From DASZVN01 sp035547055 (lineage in GTDB: Bacteria; Pseudomonadota; Alphaproteobacteria; Rhizobiales; Methylopilaceae), in NCBI GenBank assembly GCA_035547055.1, contig DASZVN010000024.1, forward strand, positions 1-16,410: 16,410 nucleotides of DNA. The letters are read 5' to 3'. Below the pieces are notes generated by a model. It had not been told where the DNA came from. It ran no database searches and saw only the letters and a program-made list of their open reading frames with translations. This document shows, piece by piece, positions 7,646-14,803 of the stretch (positions are counted from its first letter, which is position 1; each line of letters starts with the position of its first letter). The position numbers and the translations under genes were made by a program.

Positions 7646-8149
7646 ATGGCCGTCTCGCTGAAGGAGCCGCAGGACGGCGACCTCGCCGAGATCGCCGAGA
7701 TCAACGTCACGCCGTTCATCGACGTGATGCTGGTGCTGCTCATCATCTTCATGGTGGCGGCGCCGCTCTCGACGGTGGACGTGGCGGTGAACCTGCCGAT
7801 CTCGAACGCCGAGCCGCAACCGCGGCCGGACAAGCCGGTGTTCCTCACCGTGAAGGGCGACCTGTCGCTGGCCCTCGGCGACGACGCGGTGCCGCGCGGC
7901 GCCGTGCAGGCGGCGCTCGACGGGCAGACCGGCGGCGACCACGACAAGCGCATCTTCCTGCGCGCCGACGGGGCGGTCTCCTACAAGGACCTGATGGCGG
8001 TGATGAATCTCTTGCGCGACGCCGGCTACCTCAAGATCGCGCTGGTCGGGCTGGAGGATACCGGGCAGGGGAGCGTAGCGCAGGCGCCGGGCGCCGCCCC
8101 CGCGCCGTCCTTGCCTGCGCAGGAAGGGCAGCGGTCGCCGCCGCCATGA
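7646..8149 (+). CDS. exbD: ExbD, TonB-complex subunit
   Basis: ExbD/TolR-family protein of 167 residues, anchored by one N-terminal helix, VTPFIDVMLVLLIIFMVAAP (21-40). D26 in that helix corresponds to the protonatable Asp that is essential in E. coli ExbD. The INVTPFIDVMLVLLIIFM block is diagnostic. The periplasmic domain follows and ends with YLKIALVGLEDTG (near 130-142). After that comes a 25-residue Ala/Pro-rich tail that is not part of the fold. The start is 3 bp after exbB, with GGAGTGAG as ribosome site. The stop overlaps the tonB start as ATGA. Confidence 0.96.
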   Translation: MAVSLKEPQDGDLAEIAEINVTPFIDVMLVLLIIFMVAAPLSTVDVAVNLPISNAEPQPRPDKPVFLTVKGDLSLALGDDAVPRGAVQAALDGQTGGDHDKRIFLRADGAVSYKDLMAVMNLLRDAGYLKIALVGLEDTGQGSVAQAPGAAPAPSLPAQEGQRSPPP

Positions 8150-9099
8150 CGACCACCTGGGACGATCTCGGCGGGCGTCCGCGGCGCGCGGCGTCGCCGT
8201 TCGCAGCGCTGCGCTGGGGCGCGGCCGCGGCCATCGTGGTTGCGGCGCATGCCGGCGCCGCCTGGGTCGCGCTCGAATGGTCGCCGGCTTCGACGGTGGC
8301 GAACGACCCGCCGCCGGCGGTGACGATCGACCTCGCCCCGCTCGCGGTGGCGTCCCCGGCGCCCCCGGAGGAGATCGCGCCGGGGCCGCCGGTGACGGAA
8401 GCCCAGCCGGAGCCGACGCCGGACGTCGTCGATCCGGTGGACGATGCGGTGCCGGATCCGGCACCGCCGACGGAGACCACCGAGGCGGTCGAGCGGGATC
8501 CACCCGATCCAACGCCGCCGGCACCGCCGAAGCCGGTCGAGGAGGCGAAGCCGGTTCCCGTGCCGCCGCCTCAGCCCGAGCCCACGGTTCCCGAACTCCC
8601 GAAGAGGGACGCCGCCGAGGCGGTGCTGCCAGCGCCGGCGCCGCCGGCCCGCCCGGAGCATCGCGAGCGGCCGGTGCCGAAGCACGAGGCGGCGCGCCCG
8701 CGCCCGGTGCATCGCGACCGCCGCGAGGTCCGCCGCACCACGGCGCCGCCAAGCATCGAGGCCCGTCGCGCCGAGATGGCCGCCGCGCCGGCGTCCGGGC
8801 AGTCACGCGTGCCCTCGGTCTCGCCGGCGGCGTGGAAGAGCGCGCTGATGGCGCGCCTCAACCGCTACAAGCGCTATCCCGCCGGCGCCGCGGGCTCCGG
8901 CACCGCTTCGGTCGCCTTCACCATCGACCGCTCCGGCGCGGTGCTGGCCTCGCGCCTGATCGGCTCCTCCGGCGACCATGCGCTCGACCAGGAGGCCATG
9001 TCCCTGCCGCGCCGGGCCAGCCCGGTTCCCGCCCCGCCGCCCGATCTCGGCAGCGGGCGCGCCATCACCCTCACCGTTCCCATCCGCTTCGACCGCTGA
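8146..9099 (+). CDS. tonB: TonB energy-transducing protein
   Basis: Spans the periplasm to transmit ExbBD energy to outer-membrane receptors; 317 residues. An N-terminal signal anchor lies at about 20-45 (LRWGAAAAIVVAAHAGAAW). A very long Pro/Glu/Lys-rich spacer (about 55-200), then an Arg/His-rich part, leads to a C-terminal TonB domain (about 230-317) with WKSALMARLNRYKRYPAGAA, SVAFTIDRSGAVLASRLIGS and a final LTVPIRFDR, all typical of the family. The ATG at 8146 overlaps the exbD stop by 4 bp, so translation is coupled. No TonB-dependent receptor lies in the window, so the system may serve receptors elsewhere. Confidence 0.95.
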   Translation: MTTTWDDLGGRPRRAASPFAALRWGAAAAIVVAAHAGAAWVALEWSPASTVANDPPPAVTIDLAPLAVASPAPPEEIAPGPPVTEAQPEPTPDVVDPVDDAVPDPAPPTETTEAVERDPPDPTPPAPPKPVEEAKPVPVPPPQPEPTVPELPKRDAAEAVLPAPAPPARPEHRERPVPKHEAARPRPVHRDRREVRRTTAPPSIEARRAEMAAAPASGQSRVPSVSPAAWKSALMARLNRYKRYPAGAAGSGTASVAFTIDRSGAVLASRLIGSSGDHALDQEAMSLPRRASPVPAPPPDLGSGRAITLTVPIRFDR

Positions 9100-9142
9100 A
9101 CCATCATGCCGACGCCCGCGCCCATGCTTGCAGCGGCGTAGC

Positions 9143-9219
9143 CGGGCCCGCTGCGCTTGGCGGAGGCCCGGCATTGAGACAGGTCGCGGCCCGACGATGC
9201 CGGCTGCGCAGCGGGCCCG
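9143..9219. terminator. Nested inverted repeat between convergent genes (probable bidirectional terminator)
   Basis: CGGGCCCGCTGCGC (9143-9156) and GCGCAGCGGGCCCG (9206-9219) are a perfect 14-bp inverted pair. Inside it, CCGGCAT (about 9168-9174) pairs with ATGCCGG (9198-9204). The element lies 44 bp after the tonB stop and 55 bp after the stop of the convergent binding-protein gene. No long T run follows on either side, so it could also be a palindromic repeat element rather than a classical terminator. Confidence 0.5.
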
Positions 9220-9273
9220 CCAAAAGCCCGCCAAACCCGATCGCTGGAGCGCCCCTCGCGAAGCTTTGGCCGG

Positions 9274-10278
9274 TTATGGCTTCTTCGCGGGAAACCAAAA
9301 TGCGTCCGGGTCGACTTTCGTGACGCCGACGGCCTTCTCGCCCGAGATCGCCACGAGCGCGTCCAGCAGCTTCTGCGTCGGGGCGATCAGCGAGGCCTTG
9401 TACGGAGGGTTGTCGAGGCGGCGCTCGGTGTCGCGGTAGGCGGCGGCAAGCTTCGAATCGTGGATGTTCACCTTCGCAGCGAGCGAGGTCCAGATGGCGT
9501 CGTCCGTCTTGAGCTTCTCGTAGGCTTCGTCGAGCACCGCATCGAGTTTCGCGAGCGCTCCGGGATGGGCGTTGCTCCAGGCCTCGTCGACGATCCACAC
9601 GACATAGAAAGACTGGGGGTCGAAGTCGGCGGCACGCATCAGGCTCGGCAGGTCGGTGACGACGCGCTGCTCGCCGCGCAGCAGCGGACCCATGGTCAGC
9701 GAAATGAATTGCAGCGTTGCATCGACCTGGCCGCGGGCCAGGAACTGGTTCAGCAGCGGCGGCGATCCCTGGACCAGCGTCGCGTCGTTCTGCAGGTCGA
9801 TGCCGTACGCCTTCTTGCCCGCGGCGCGGACGATCAGCCAATCGAGGAAGGTCGGACCGAACTCACCGACCTTCTTCCCCTTGAGGTCGGTGAAGGCCTT
9901 GATCGGCGAATCCGCCTTCACGACGATCTGGTTGCCGTAGCCCTGGTAGCCATGGAAGGCGCGCAGCTTGAGTCCCGCCTTTCGCTGGCGCAGGACGTCG
10001 ACGAAGTTTCCCGCCGCCGCCACGTCGATCGTGTGGCCGCGGAACAGCGTGTATTGCTGGCCGGGCTGGGCATAGTCGACCGCCTGGACATCGAGCCCGT
10101 ATTTCTTGTCGATCCCGAATTCCTTGATCGCCTCGGTCACCTCGGCCTGGCCGGAAGAGCCGATGATGCCGATGCGCACCGGCACAGCGTCGGCGGCGCG
10201 GGCGGGCGCCAGGGCAGCAGCGGCGACGAGCGCAAGGCACGCCGCGACGGCAGTAGTCAGGCGCTGCGGGCTAGTCAT
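9274..10278 (-). CDS. NMT1/SsuA-type ABC transporter substrate-binding protein
   Basis: Periplasmic binding protein of the nitrate/sulfonate/taurine/thiamine-precursor class, 334 residues. The signal peptide runs to APARA (residue 28), giving a mature start ADAVPVRIGIIGSSG. FGIDKKYGLDVQAVDYAQPG, FTDLKGKKVGEFGPTFLDWL and FLARGQVDAT are typical of this fold. The ATG at 10276-10278 overlaps the stop of the VOC gene as ATGA and has AGGGGA about ten bases upstream. It is the last gene of the operon, far from its permease and ATPase but on the same transcript. Members bind sulfonates, pyrimidine precursors, aromatic acids and others; the ligand here cannot be called. Confidence 0.92.
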   Translation of the reverse strand: MTSPQRLTTAVAACLALVAAAALAPARAADAVPVRIGIIGSSGQAEVTEAIKEFGIDKKYGLDVQAVDYAQPGQQYTLFRGHTIDVAAAGNFVDVLRQRKAGLKLRAFHGYQGYGNQIVVKADSPIKAFTDLKGKKVGEFGPTFLDWLIVRAAGKKAYGIDLQNDATLVQGSPPLLNQFLARGQVDATLQFISLTMGPLLRGEQRVVTDLPSLMRAADFDPQSFYVVWIVDEAWSNAHPGALAKLDAVLDEAYEKLKTDDAIWTSLAAKVNIHDSKLAAAYRDTERRLDNPPYKASLIAPTQKLLDALVAISGEKAVGVTKVDPDAFWFPAKKP

Positions 10279-10733
10279 GATGGTGTTTCCCCTGTCGTCG
10301 TTGGTGAATCGGCGCGCTCCAGCGTGTCCGAGGCGGGCCATTCGGCGATGTCCGGGCTGGTCTCGCGATACGCGAGGACCTGGAGGTAGAGCCCGGCACC
10401 GTCGCTCAGGAGCGCGCTGCGGGCGTGGGCGTCGGCGAGATCGTTGGGGCCGCGCTCGGCGCGCCAGCCGCGGTCCATCAGGTCGCTGCGGGTGGCGTCG
10501 ACGCCATCGCAGCGGAAGGCGAGATGCGCGAGGACAGGGGCCTGCGCGCCAGGGCGCTCGATCAGCTCGATCTTCACCCCGGTGCCGTCGCCGAGCATGG
10601 CGATGCGCTGCCCGCTGCGGCCGAGGGCGCCCCGGCGCATCAGGCGCAGTGCGCCGGTCTCGGTCAGCCGCGCGATATAAGCGTCGAGGTCGCCGACCTC
10701 GATCGCGACATGGTCGAAGCGCCCGACGGTCAC
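10275..10733 (-). CDS. VOC-family (glyoxalase/dioxygenase fold) protein
   Basis: Small metalloenzyme-type protein of 152 residues with two beta-alpha-beta-beta-beta modules: FDHVAIEVGDLDAYIARL (6-23) opens the first and LAHLAFRCDGVDATRSDLMD (68-87) the second. The four expected metal positions read H8, E56 (VKIEL), H70 and Q118 (LYLQV); the last is usually Glu, so the metal site is altered or permuted. The start is GTG at 10731-10733, overlapping the oxidase stop as GTGA; the stop overlaps the binding-protein start as ATGA. Members include lyases, epimerases, extradiol dioxygenases and resistance proteins. In this operon a lyase, isomerase or hydrolase step after the oxidase is plausible but not proven. 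Confidence 0.88.
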   Translation of the reverse strand: MTVGRFDHVAIEVGDLDAYIARLTETGALRLMRRGALGRSGQRIAMLGDGTGVKIELIERPGAQAPVLAHLAFRCDGVDATRSDLMDRGWRAERGPNDLADAHARSALLSDGAGLYLQVLAYRETSPDIAEWPASDTLERADSPTTTGETPS

Positions 10734-12145
10734 GGCACCTGCCTCGCCGTCCGAAGCCGGCCGCGGGCGAGGAGGTTGTGCGGGTCGGCTTCGGCCTTGA
10801 GCGCCCGGATCGGCTCGATGTCGGGGAAGAGGCCGTTGTCCTCGATAACGTTGGTGTGGGAGTTCTGGTAACGCAGCCCGGCACGGTCGCAGAACGCCAG
10901 CACTTCATCGACCTTGCCGGGCGTCGTGCCGTCGCGTACCGCGACGACCGCCGCCGGCAACGTCCCGGTGGGATCGTGGCCAAGTACCCGCAGCATCCAG
11001 GGCGACCGGATGAACTTCATCTCGAGCAGGACCTCGTCGCCGTAGCGCTCCTTGAGAAGGCGCGCGCCGGCCTCGGGATCGCCCGGATCGAAATAGACGT
11101 GGATGAACGCCGCCTCGGGGAGGAGCCGCTTCACCCACAGCATGCGATGACCATAGACCATCGTCGCGATCGACGGCTTCTGGCCGCGCTGCGCTTCGCC
11201 GATCGTCCATGGCTGCCACTCGACCAGCGTGCCGCCGTGGGCGGTGGCGAGCGTACCGACTTCGGTGACTTGCTCGGAGTCGAGGATCATGAGAACGCCC
11301 GAGCCAGGCCGCAGGATCGGCGCGAGCCCAGTCAACCCGGGCATCAATGCCTCCTCCTGGGCGGCGGCCACTCGATGGCGGAAACGTCGGTCGCGAGACA
11401 GCGCGGTCGCGAAGGCAGACGCCTCGGCAAAAGATGGGAAGAAGGCGACCGCCTCGGTCCATTCACGTACCGGAACCGTGCGGAAGGTGATCTCGGTGAC
11501 GAGGCCGACCGCGCCGAAGGTGTGGAGCACCGGCACGACGTCCGAGCCGGCGAGGGTCATTACCCGCGGGGTCTCCTCTATGGTGACGAGGCGCACGGCG
11601 CGCACGAGGTCGTCCCACACCGCGCCGTGGGTGCTGCTCCCCAGACCGACATGGCCGCCGGCGATCCAGCCCGCGATGGTCGCTGCCCCGTAGGTCGTCG
11701 TCAGCACCGGCAGCTCGCGCCCGGCCGCGCGGGCGGCCCGCTCGACCTGTCCCTGCAGCGTGCCGGCGGGTGCGCGGACTACTTCGCCTTCGATCACCGG
11801 CGTGCCGGCGAGCCGGCGGAAGTCGATGATCAGTCCGCCGTGCTCGGGCGTGATCAGGCCGAAATTGGACGTGCCGGCGCCGCGCGCCGTCAGCGGGATG
11901 CGGTGGCGCGCGGCGATCGCCGCGGTCCGCACCACGTCCGCCTCGGTCCGTGGCGTCACCACCGCCTCCACGCCGAGCACCGGCCCGTCGGCTTCGGTGC
12001 GGCGGGCGATCGTCTCCTGCAGCACCGGCGACAGCCAGGACTGGTCGCGCAGCACGCGGGTGATGTCGGCCGCGCTCGAGCGCACCGTCTCGGCGCCGAG
12101 CGCGCCTTCGAGCTCGCAGACGGCGCCGGTCGCTTCGCGTGTCAT
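10730..12145 (-). CDS. FAD-linked oxidase (FAD_binding_4 / GlcD-like)
   Basis: Flavoprotein of the PCMH/VAO class, 471 residues, which usually oxidises alpha-hydroxy acids or phenolic alcohols. The FAD domain covers about residues 55-225: AVVTPRTEADVVRTAAIAAR (61-80), the pyrophosphate loop ARGAGTSNFG (87-96), ATIAGWIAGGHVGLGSSTHG (155-174) and GAVGLVTEITFR. A substrate-cap domain follows, with a GlcD-like end near ADPHNLLARGRL. It starts at ATG 12145, overlapping the lyase stop as ATGA, with AGAGGAG upstream. It lacks the Cys-rich Fe-S partner domain found in some GlcD-type proteins. Oxidation of a hydroxy acid to a keto acid that the neighbouring lyase acts on is an attractive guess only. 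Confidence 0.9.
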   Translation of the reverse strand: MTREATGAVCELEGALGAETVRSSAADITRVLRDQSWLSPVLQETIARRTEADGPVLGVEAVVTPRTEADVVRTAAIAARHRIPLTARGAGTSNFGLITPEHGGLIIDFRRLAGTPVIEGEVVRAPAGTLQGQVERAARAAGRELPVLTTTYGAATIAGWIAGGHVGLGSSTHGAVWDDLVRAVRLVTIEETPRVMTLAGSDVVPVLHTFGAVGLVTEITFRTVPVREWTEAVAFFPSFAEASAFATALSRDRRFRHRVAAAQEEALMPGLTGLAPILRPGSGVLMILDSEQVTEVGTLATAHGGTLVEWQPWTIGEAQRGQKPSIATMVYGHRMLWVKRLLPEAAFIHVYFDPGDPEAGARLLKERYGDEVLLEMKFIRSPWMLRVLGHDPTGTLPAAVVAVRDGTTPGKVDEVLAFCDRAGLRYQNSHTNVIEDNGLFPDIEPIRALKAEADPHNLLARGRLRTARQVP

Positions 12146-13116
12146 CTCACCGTGCTCCTCTGGGATCGGGCTGCTGCCGTTCGCCGCCGCGGCGGGGCTC
12201 CGCGTCCGGCGCTCGCGCCATAGGCGACTGCGGCGTCGGCGGTCGCCAGCGCCGCCCGGATCTCCTCGCGCGCAGCCGCCGGCAGCGGCCGCTGCGGCGC
12301 GATCGGGCCGCCGACGGCGAAGCCGCGCAGCTCCAGCGCCGTCTTGATGCAGGCGCCGAGCGGGTAGCGGCGGAAGGCCTCGTTGACGGGCCAGAGCCGG
12401 CGCTGCAGGTCGAGCGCCCCGGCGGTGTCGCCGGCCTGCACGCGGCGATAGAGCTCGCGGGCCGCTTCGGGAATGACGCAGGCCGGCCCCGCCATCCAGC
12501 CGACGCCGCCCAGCATGAAGACGAAGGCCGGAATGTGCGCCGAGGCGCTGAACACCTCCATGCGCCCGCCGAGCCGGTTGGTGAGGCTGAGGATACGCCC
12601 GGTGTCGCTGGTCGCGTCCTTGATGTAGCGGATGTTGTCGATCGACGAGAGCTGGACGAGGTTCTCGACCGAGAAGTCGCTGCCGAGCAGCGCCGGATTG
12701 GTGTAGAGCACGATCGGCACCGAGACGGCGCGGGCGACCTCGCTGAAATAGGCGAGGATGCCTTCCTCCGACGTGGCGAAGGCGTTCTGCCGCATCACCA
12801 CGAGCCCGCTGGCGCCGAGCTGTTCCATCTCCCTGGCCTGATCCACGGCATCGCTGGTCGCGAAGGCAGCGATGCCGGGCACCACCGGGACACGCCCGGC
12901 GGCGGCGCGGATGGTGGTGGCGACGATGGTGCGGCGCTGCGCGGCGGTCAGGTACATGACCTCGCCGGTGCTGCCGAGCGGGGTCAGCCCGTCGACGCCC
13001 GCGGCGATAAGCGCCTCGACGAGACGCTCGATCACGCCTTCGTCGACGCGGCCGCGCTCGTCGACCGGGGAGACGAGATACGGGTAGATGCCATGCGGCA
13101 GCGGCGCCAGGGTCAC
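12142..13116 (-). CDS. DHDPS/N-acetylneuraminate lyase-family aldolase or dehydratase
   Basis: Class I (Schiff-base) TIM-barrel lyase, 324 residues. The family motif LGSTGE (47-52), the catalytic-type Tyr in LYTNPALLG (Y138) and the Schiff-base Lys in RYIKDATSD (K166) are all present. VPVVPGIAAF (76-85) and the LGGVGWMAG block are also typical. The start is GTG at 13114-13116, overlapping the ATPase stop as GTGA. It is unlikely to be the housekeeping DapA because it sits within a transporter-oxidase operon and has an Arg/Ala-rich tail (about 295-324) beyond the usual end. Such proteins handle pyruvate-based aldol or dehydration reactions on sugar acids, hydroxyproline-derived keto acids or aromatic pyruvates. 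Substrate is undetermined. Confidence 0.92.
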   Translation of the reverse strand: MTLAPLPHGIYPYLVSPVDERGRVDEGVIERLVEALIAAGVDGLTPLGSTGEVMYLTAAQRRTIVATTIRAAAGRVPVVPGIAAFATSDAVDQAREMEQLGASGLVVMRQNAFATSEEGILAYFSEVARAVSVPIVLYTNPALLGSDFSVENLVQLSSIDNIRYIKDATSDTGRILSLTNRLGGRMEVFSASAHIPAFVFMLGGVGWMAGPACVIPEAARELYRRVQAGDTAGALDLQRRLWPVNEAFRRYPLGACIKTALELRGFAVGGPIAPQRPLPAAAREEIRAALATADAAVAYGASAGRGAPPRRRTAAARSQRSTVR

Positions 13117-13877
13117 GATGCGAGCTCCAGGGAGGTGGGGGCGGCGGCGTCCTCGATGAAGGCGAGGACGCGCGCCGCAAGAGCGCCGATGGCTTCGGCG
13201 TCGGGGCGGCGTGGCCGGGGGACGTCGACCGGGATGTCGGCGACGATGCTGCCGGGATGGCGGCTCAGCACGATGATGCGGTCGGCCAGGTAGCAGGCCT
13301 CGCGCACATTGTGCGTGACGAGGAAGATCGTCCGGGACCGTGCGGCGAAGAGCGTGACGATCTCCTCGCGGAGCCGCGCCGCGGTCAGCTCGTCGAGCGC
13401 GGAGAACGGCTCGTCCATGAGGAGAATGTCGGGGTCCACCACGAGGGCACGGGCGAGCGCGACGCGCTGCTGCATGCCGCCCGAGAGCTGGGAGGGGAAG
13501 CGCCGCGCCGCCGCCGCGAGGCCGACCGTCGAGAGCATGGAATCGGCGCGCTTGAGCGCCGCAGCGCGCGCCGTTCCGCGGGTCTCCAGCACGAAGGCGA
13601 CGTTGTCGCGGGCACTTTTCCACGGCAGGAGCCGCGGCTGCTGGAACAGGCAGGCGAGCCGCGCGTCGGGCGGCTCGCAGGCGAAGCTGCCATCGTGGCT
13701 CGTATCGATGCCGGCGGCGATATGGAGGAGGGTCGACTTGCCGCTCCCGCTCGGTCCGACGATGGCGGTGAACGAGCCCGGCTCGATCACGAGGTCGATG
13801 CCGCGCAGCGCCACCACGTCGTGGCCGCGCTCGGCGAAGCGCCGCCCGACCTGGCGAAACGCGAGGCGCGCGCTCAC
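13113..13877 (-). CDS. SsuB/TauB-type ABC transporter ATPase
   Basis: Cytoplasmic ATPase of the nitrate/sulfonate/taurine-type importer, 254 residues. Walker A GPSGSGKST (41-49), Q-loop LFQQPRLLPW (77-86), signature LSGGMQQR (131-138), Walker B ILLMDEP (151-157), D-loop SALDE (159-163) and switch His in LVTHN are all intact. The start is GTG at 13875-13877, overlapping the permease stop as GTGA and preceded by GGGAGGAG. It pairs with the upstream permease and the distal NMT1-type binding protein. The FQQPRLLPW sequence is typical of the SsuB/TauB/NrtD subgroup. Confidence 0.95.
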   Translation of the reverse strand: MSARLAFRQVGRRFAERGHDVVALRGIDLVIEPGSFTAIVGPSGSGKSTLLHIAAGIDTSHDGSFACEPPDARLACLFQQPRLLPWKSARDNVAFVLETRGTARAAALKRADSMLSTVGLAAAARRFPSQLSGGMQQRVALARALVVDPDILLMDEPFSALDELTAARLREEIVTLFAARSRTIFLVTHNVREACYLADRIIVLSRHPGSIVADIPVDVPRPRRPDAEAIGALAARVLAFIEDAAAPTSLELAS

Positions 13878-14713
13878 CGCGTCTCCTCCCGCCGCCAGCG
13901 GAAGACCCAGCGCTCCAGCGGCCTCAGCAGGCAGAACTCCACCAGCAGCATCAGCACGAGAAAGGGCAGGGCGGCCGCCACCACCCGGCGCATGTCGGCG
14001 AGGTTGTAGAAATACTGGATGCGGTAGCCGACTCCCGAGGAGCGCCCGAGCAGCTCCACGAAGATCATGATGCGCCACGTGAGCGACAGGCCGGTGCGCG
14101 CCGCGGTGAAGACGAACGGCGTCGTCTGCGGCAGAAGCACGCGGCGGAGGATGGTGAAGCGGGGAACGCGGAACGCGCGCGCCATCTCCTGCAGTTCGGG
14201 ATTGATGGCACGCATGCCGTCCCAGACGCCGTAGGTCATCGTCGGGGCGACGACGACGGCGGTCGCGACCATGGCGCCGCGATCGTCGATCCCGACGGCG
14301 AGATAGACCACGATGATGAGGACGAGCGCCGGCACCGAGGCCGCGATCGTCACCCAGGGCCCGAACAGGCGGGCGAGGACGGGCGACCAGCCGAGCAGTG
14401 CACCGCCGACAACGCTGGCCACGAGCGCGAGCGCAAACGCGCCGACGACCCGCAGCGCGGTGATGACGATGTCCGACCAGAGATAGCCGTCGGCTCGCGC
14501 CTCTTCGACCGCCCGGAAGGAGGCGATCGGCCCCGGCAGCACATCGGCGCCGACCAGCATGGAGGCGCCCTGCCACAGGAGGCCGAGCAGGATGAGCGAG
14601 GCGACGGCATAGGCGGCCGGCACGAGAGAGCCGGCGAACGGACGCCGATCGCGCGGAGCTGGCTCGTCGCCGCCCTCCCGGACTACCGGCTCTTCTACCG
14701 CCACCGCCGTCAT
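13874..14713 (-). CDS. SsuC/TauC-type ABC transporter permease
   Basis: Inner-membrane permease, 279 residues, of the nitrate/sulfonate/taurine-type family. After a polar, probably cytoplasmic N-terminus come a first helix (AAYAVASLILLGLLWQGASM), the family block LPGPIASFRAVEEA, a helix around ALRVVGAFALALVASVVGGA, the EAA-type loop ELQEMARAFRVPRFTILRRV and SLTWRIMIFVELLGRSSGVG, close to the usual LG.aw...V.aE....GLG pattern. ATG 14713 is preferred; a TTG two codons upstream (14719) is possible. It is the first gene of the six-gene operon, divergent from the GntR gene. Confidence 0.93.
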   Translation of the reverse strand: MTAVAVEEPVVREGGDEPAPRDRRPFAGSLVPAAYAVASLILLGLLWQGASMLVGADVLPGPIASFRAVEEARADGYLWSDIVITALRVVGAFALALVASVVGGALLGWSPVLARLFGPWVTIAASVPALVLIIVVYLAVGIDDRGAMVATAVVVAPTMTYGVWDGMRAINPELQEMARAFRVPRFTILRRVLLPQTTPFVFTAARTGLSLTWRIMIFVELLGRSSGVGYRIQYFYNLADMRRVVAAALPFLVLMLLVEFCLLRPLERWVFRWRREETR

Positions 14714-14725
14714 CGCCAATTCTCG

Positions 14726-14752
14726 CTATTATGGCTATGATTGACATAATAG
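14726..14752. promoter_or_regulatory. Dyad operator candidate 1 in divergent regulatory region
   Basis: CTATTATG (14726-14733) and CATAATAG (14745-14752) are a perfect 8-bp inverted pair separated by 11 bases. They lie 13 bp upstream of the permease start and inside the 90-bp region shared with the GntR gene, so a protein bound here would affect both directions. The AT-rich arms stand out against the GC-rich background. The regulator is presumed to be the adjacent GntR protein. Confidence 0.5.
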
Positions 14753-14766
14753 TAGGCGAGTCAATC
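14739..14766. promoter_or_regulatory. Dyad operator candidate 2, interlocked with candidate 1
   Basis: GATTGAC (14739-14745) and GTCAATC (14760-14766) are a perfect 7-bp inverted pair 14 bases apart. The left arm lies within the spacer of the first dyad, so the two sites cannot easily be occupied by separate dimers. TTGACT on the minus strand (14759-14764) could be the -35 box for the operon. Confidence 0.4.
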
Positions 14767-14803
14767 GCGGAAATCCGATCGGGACGGCTACGCGGAGAGG
14801 GTC

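Noticed and set aside
6647..8806. 719-codon minus-strand frame opposite exbB, exbD and tonB
   Set aside because: It mirrors three well-supported genes and is made of low-complexity Arg/Pro/His stretches.
12142..13116. Housekeeping DapA for lysine synthesis
   Set aside because: The family fits, but the operon context with importer, oxidase and VOC protein, and the extra tail, point to a catabolic paralogue.
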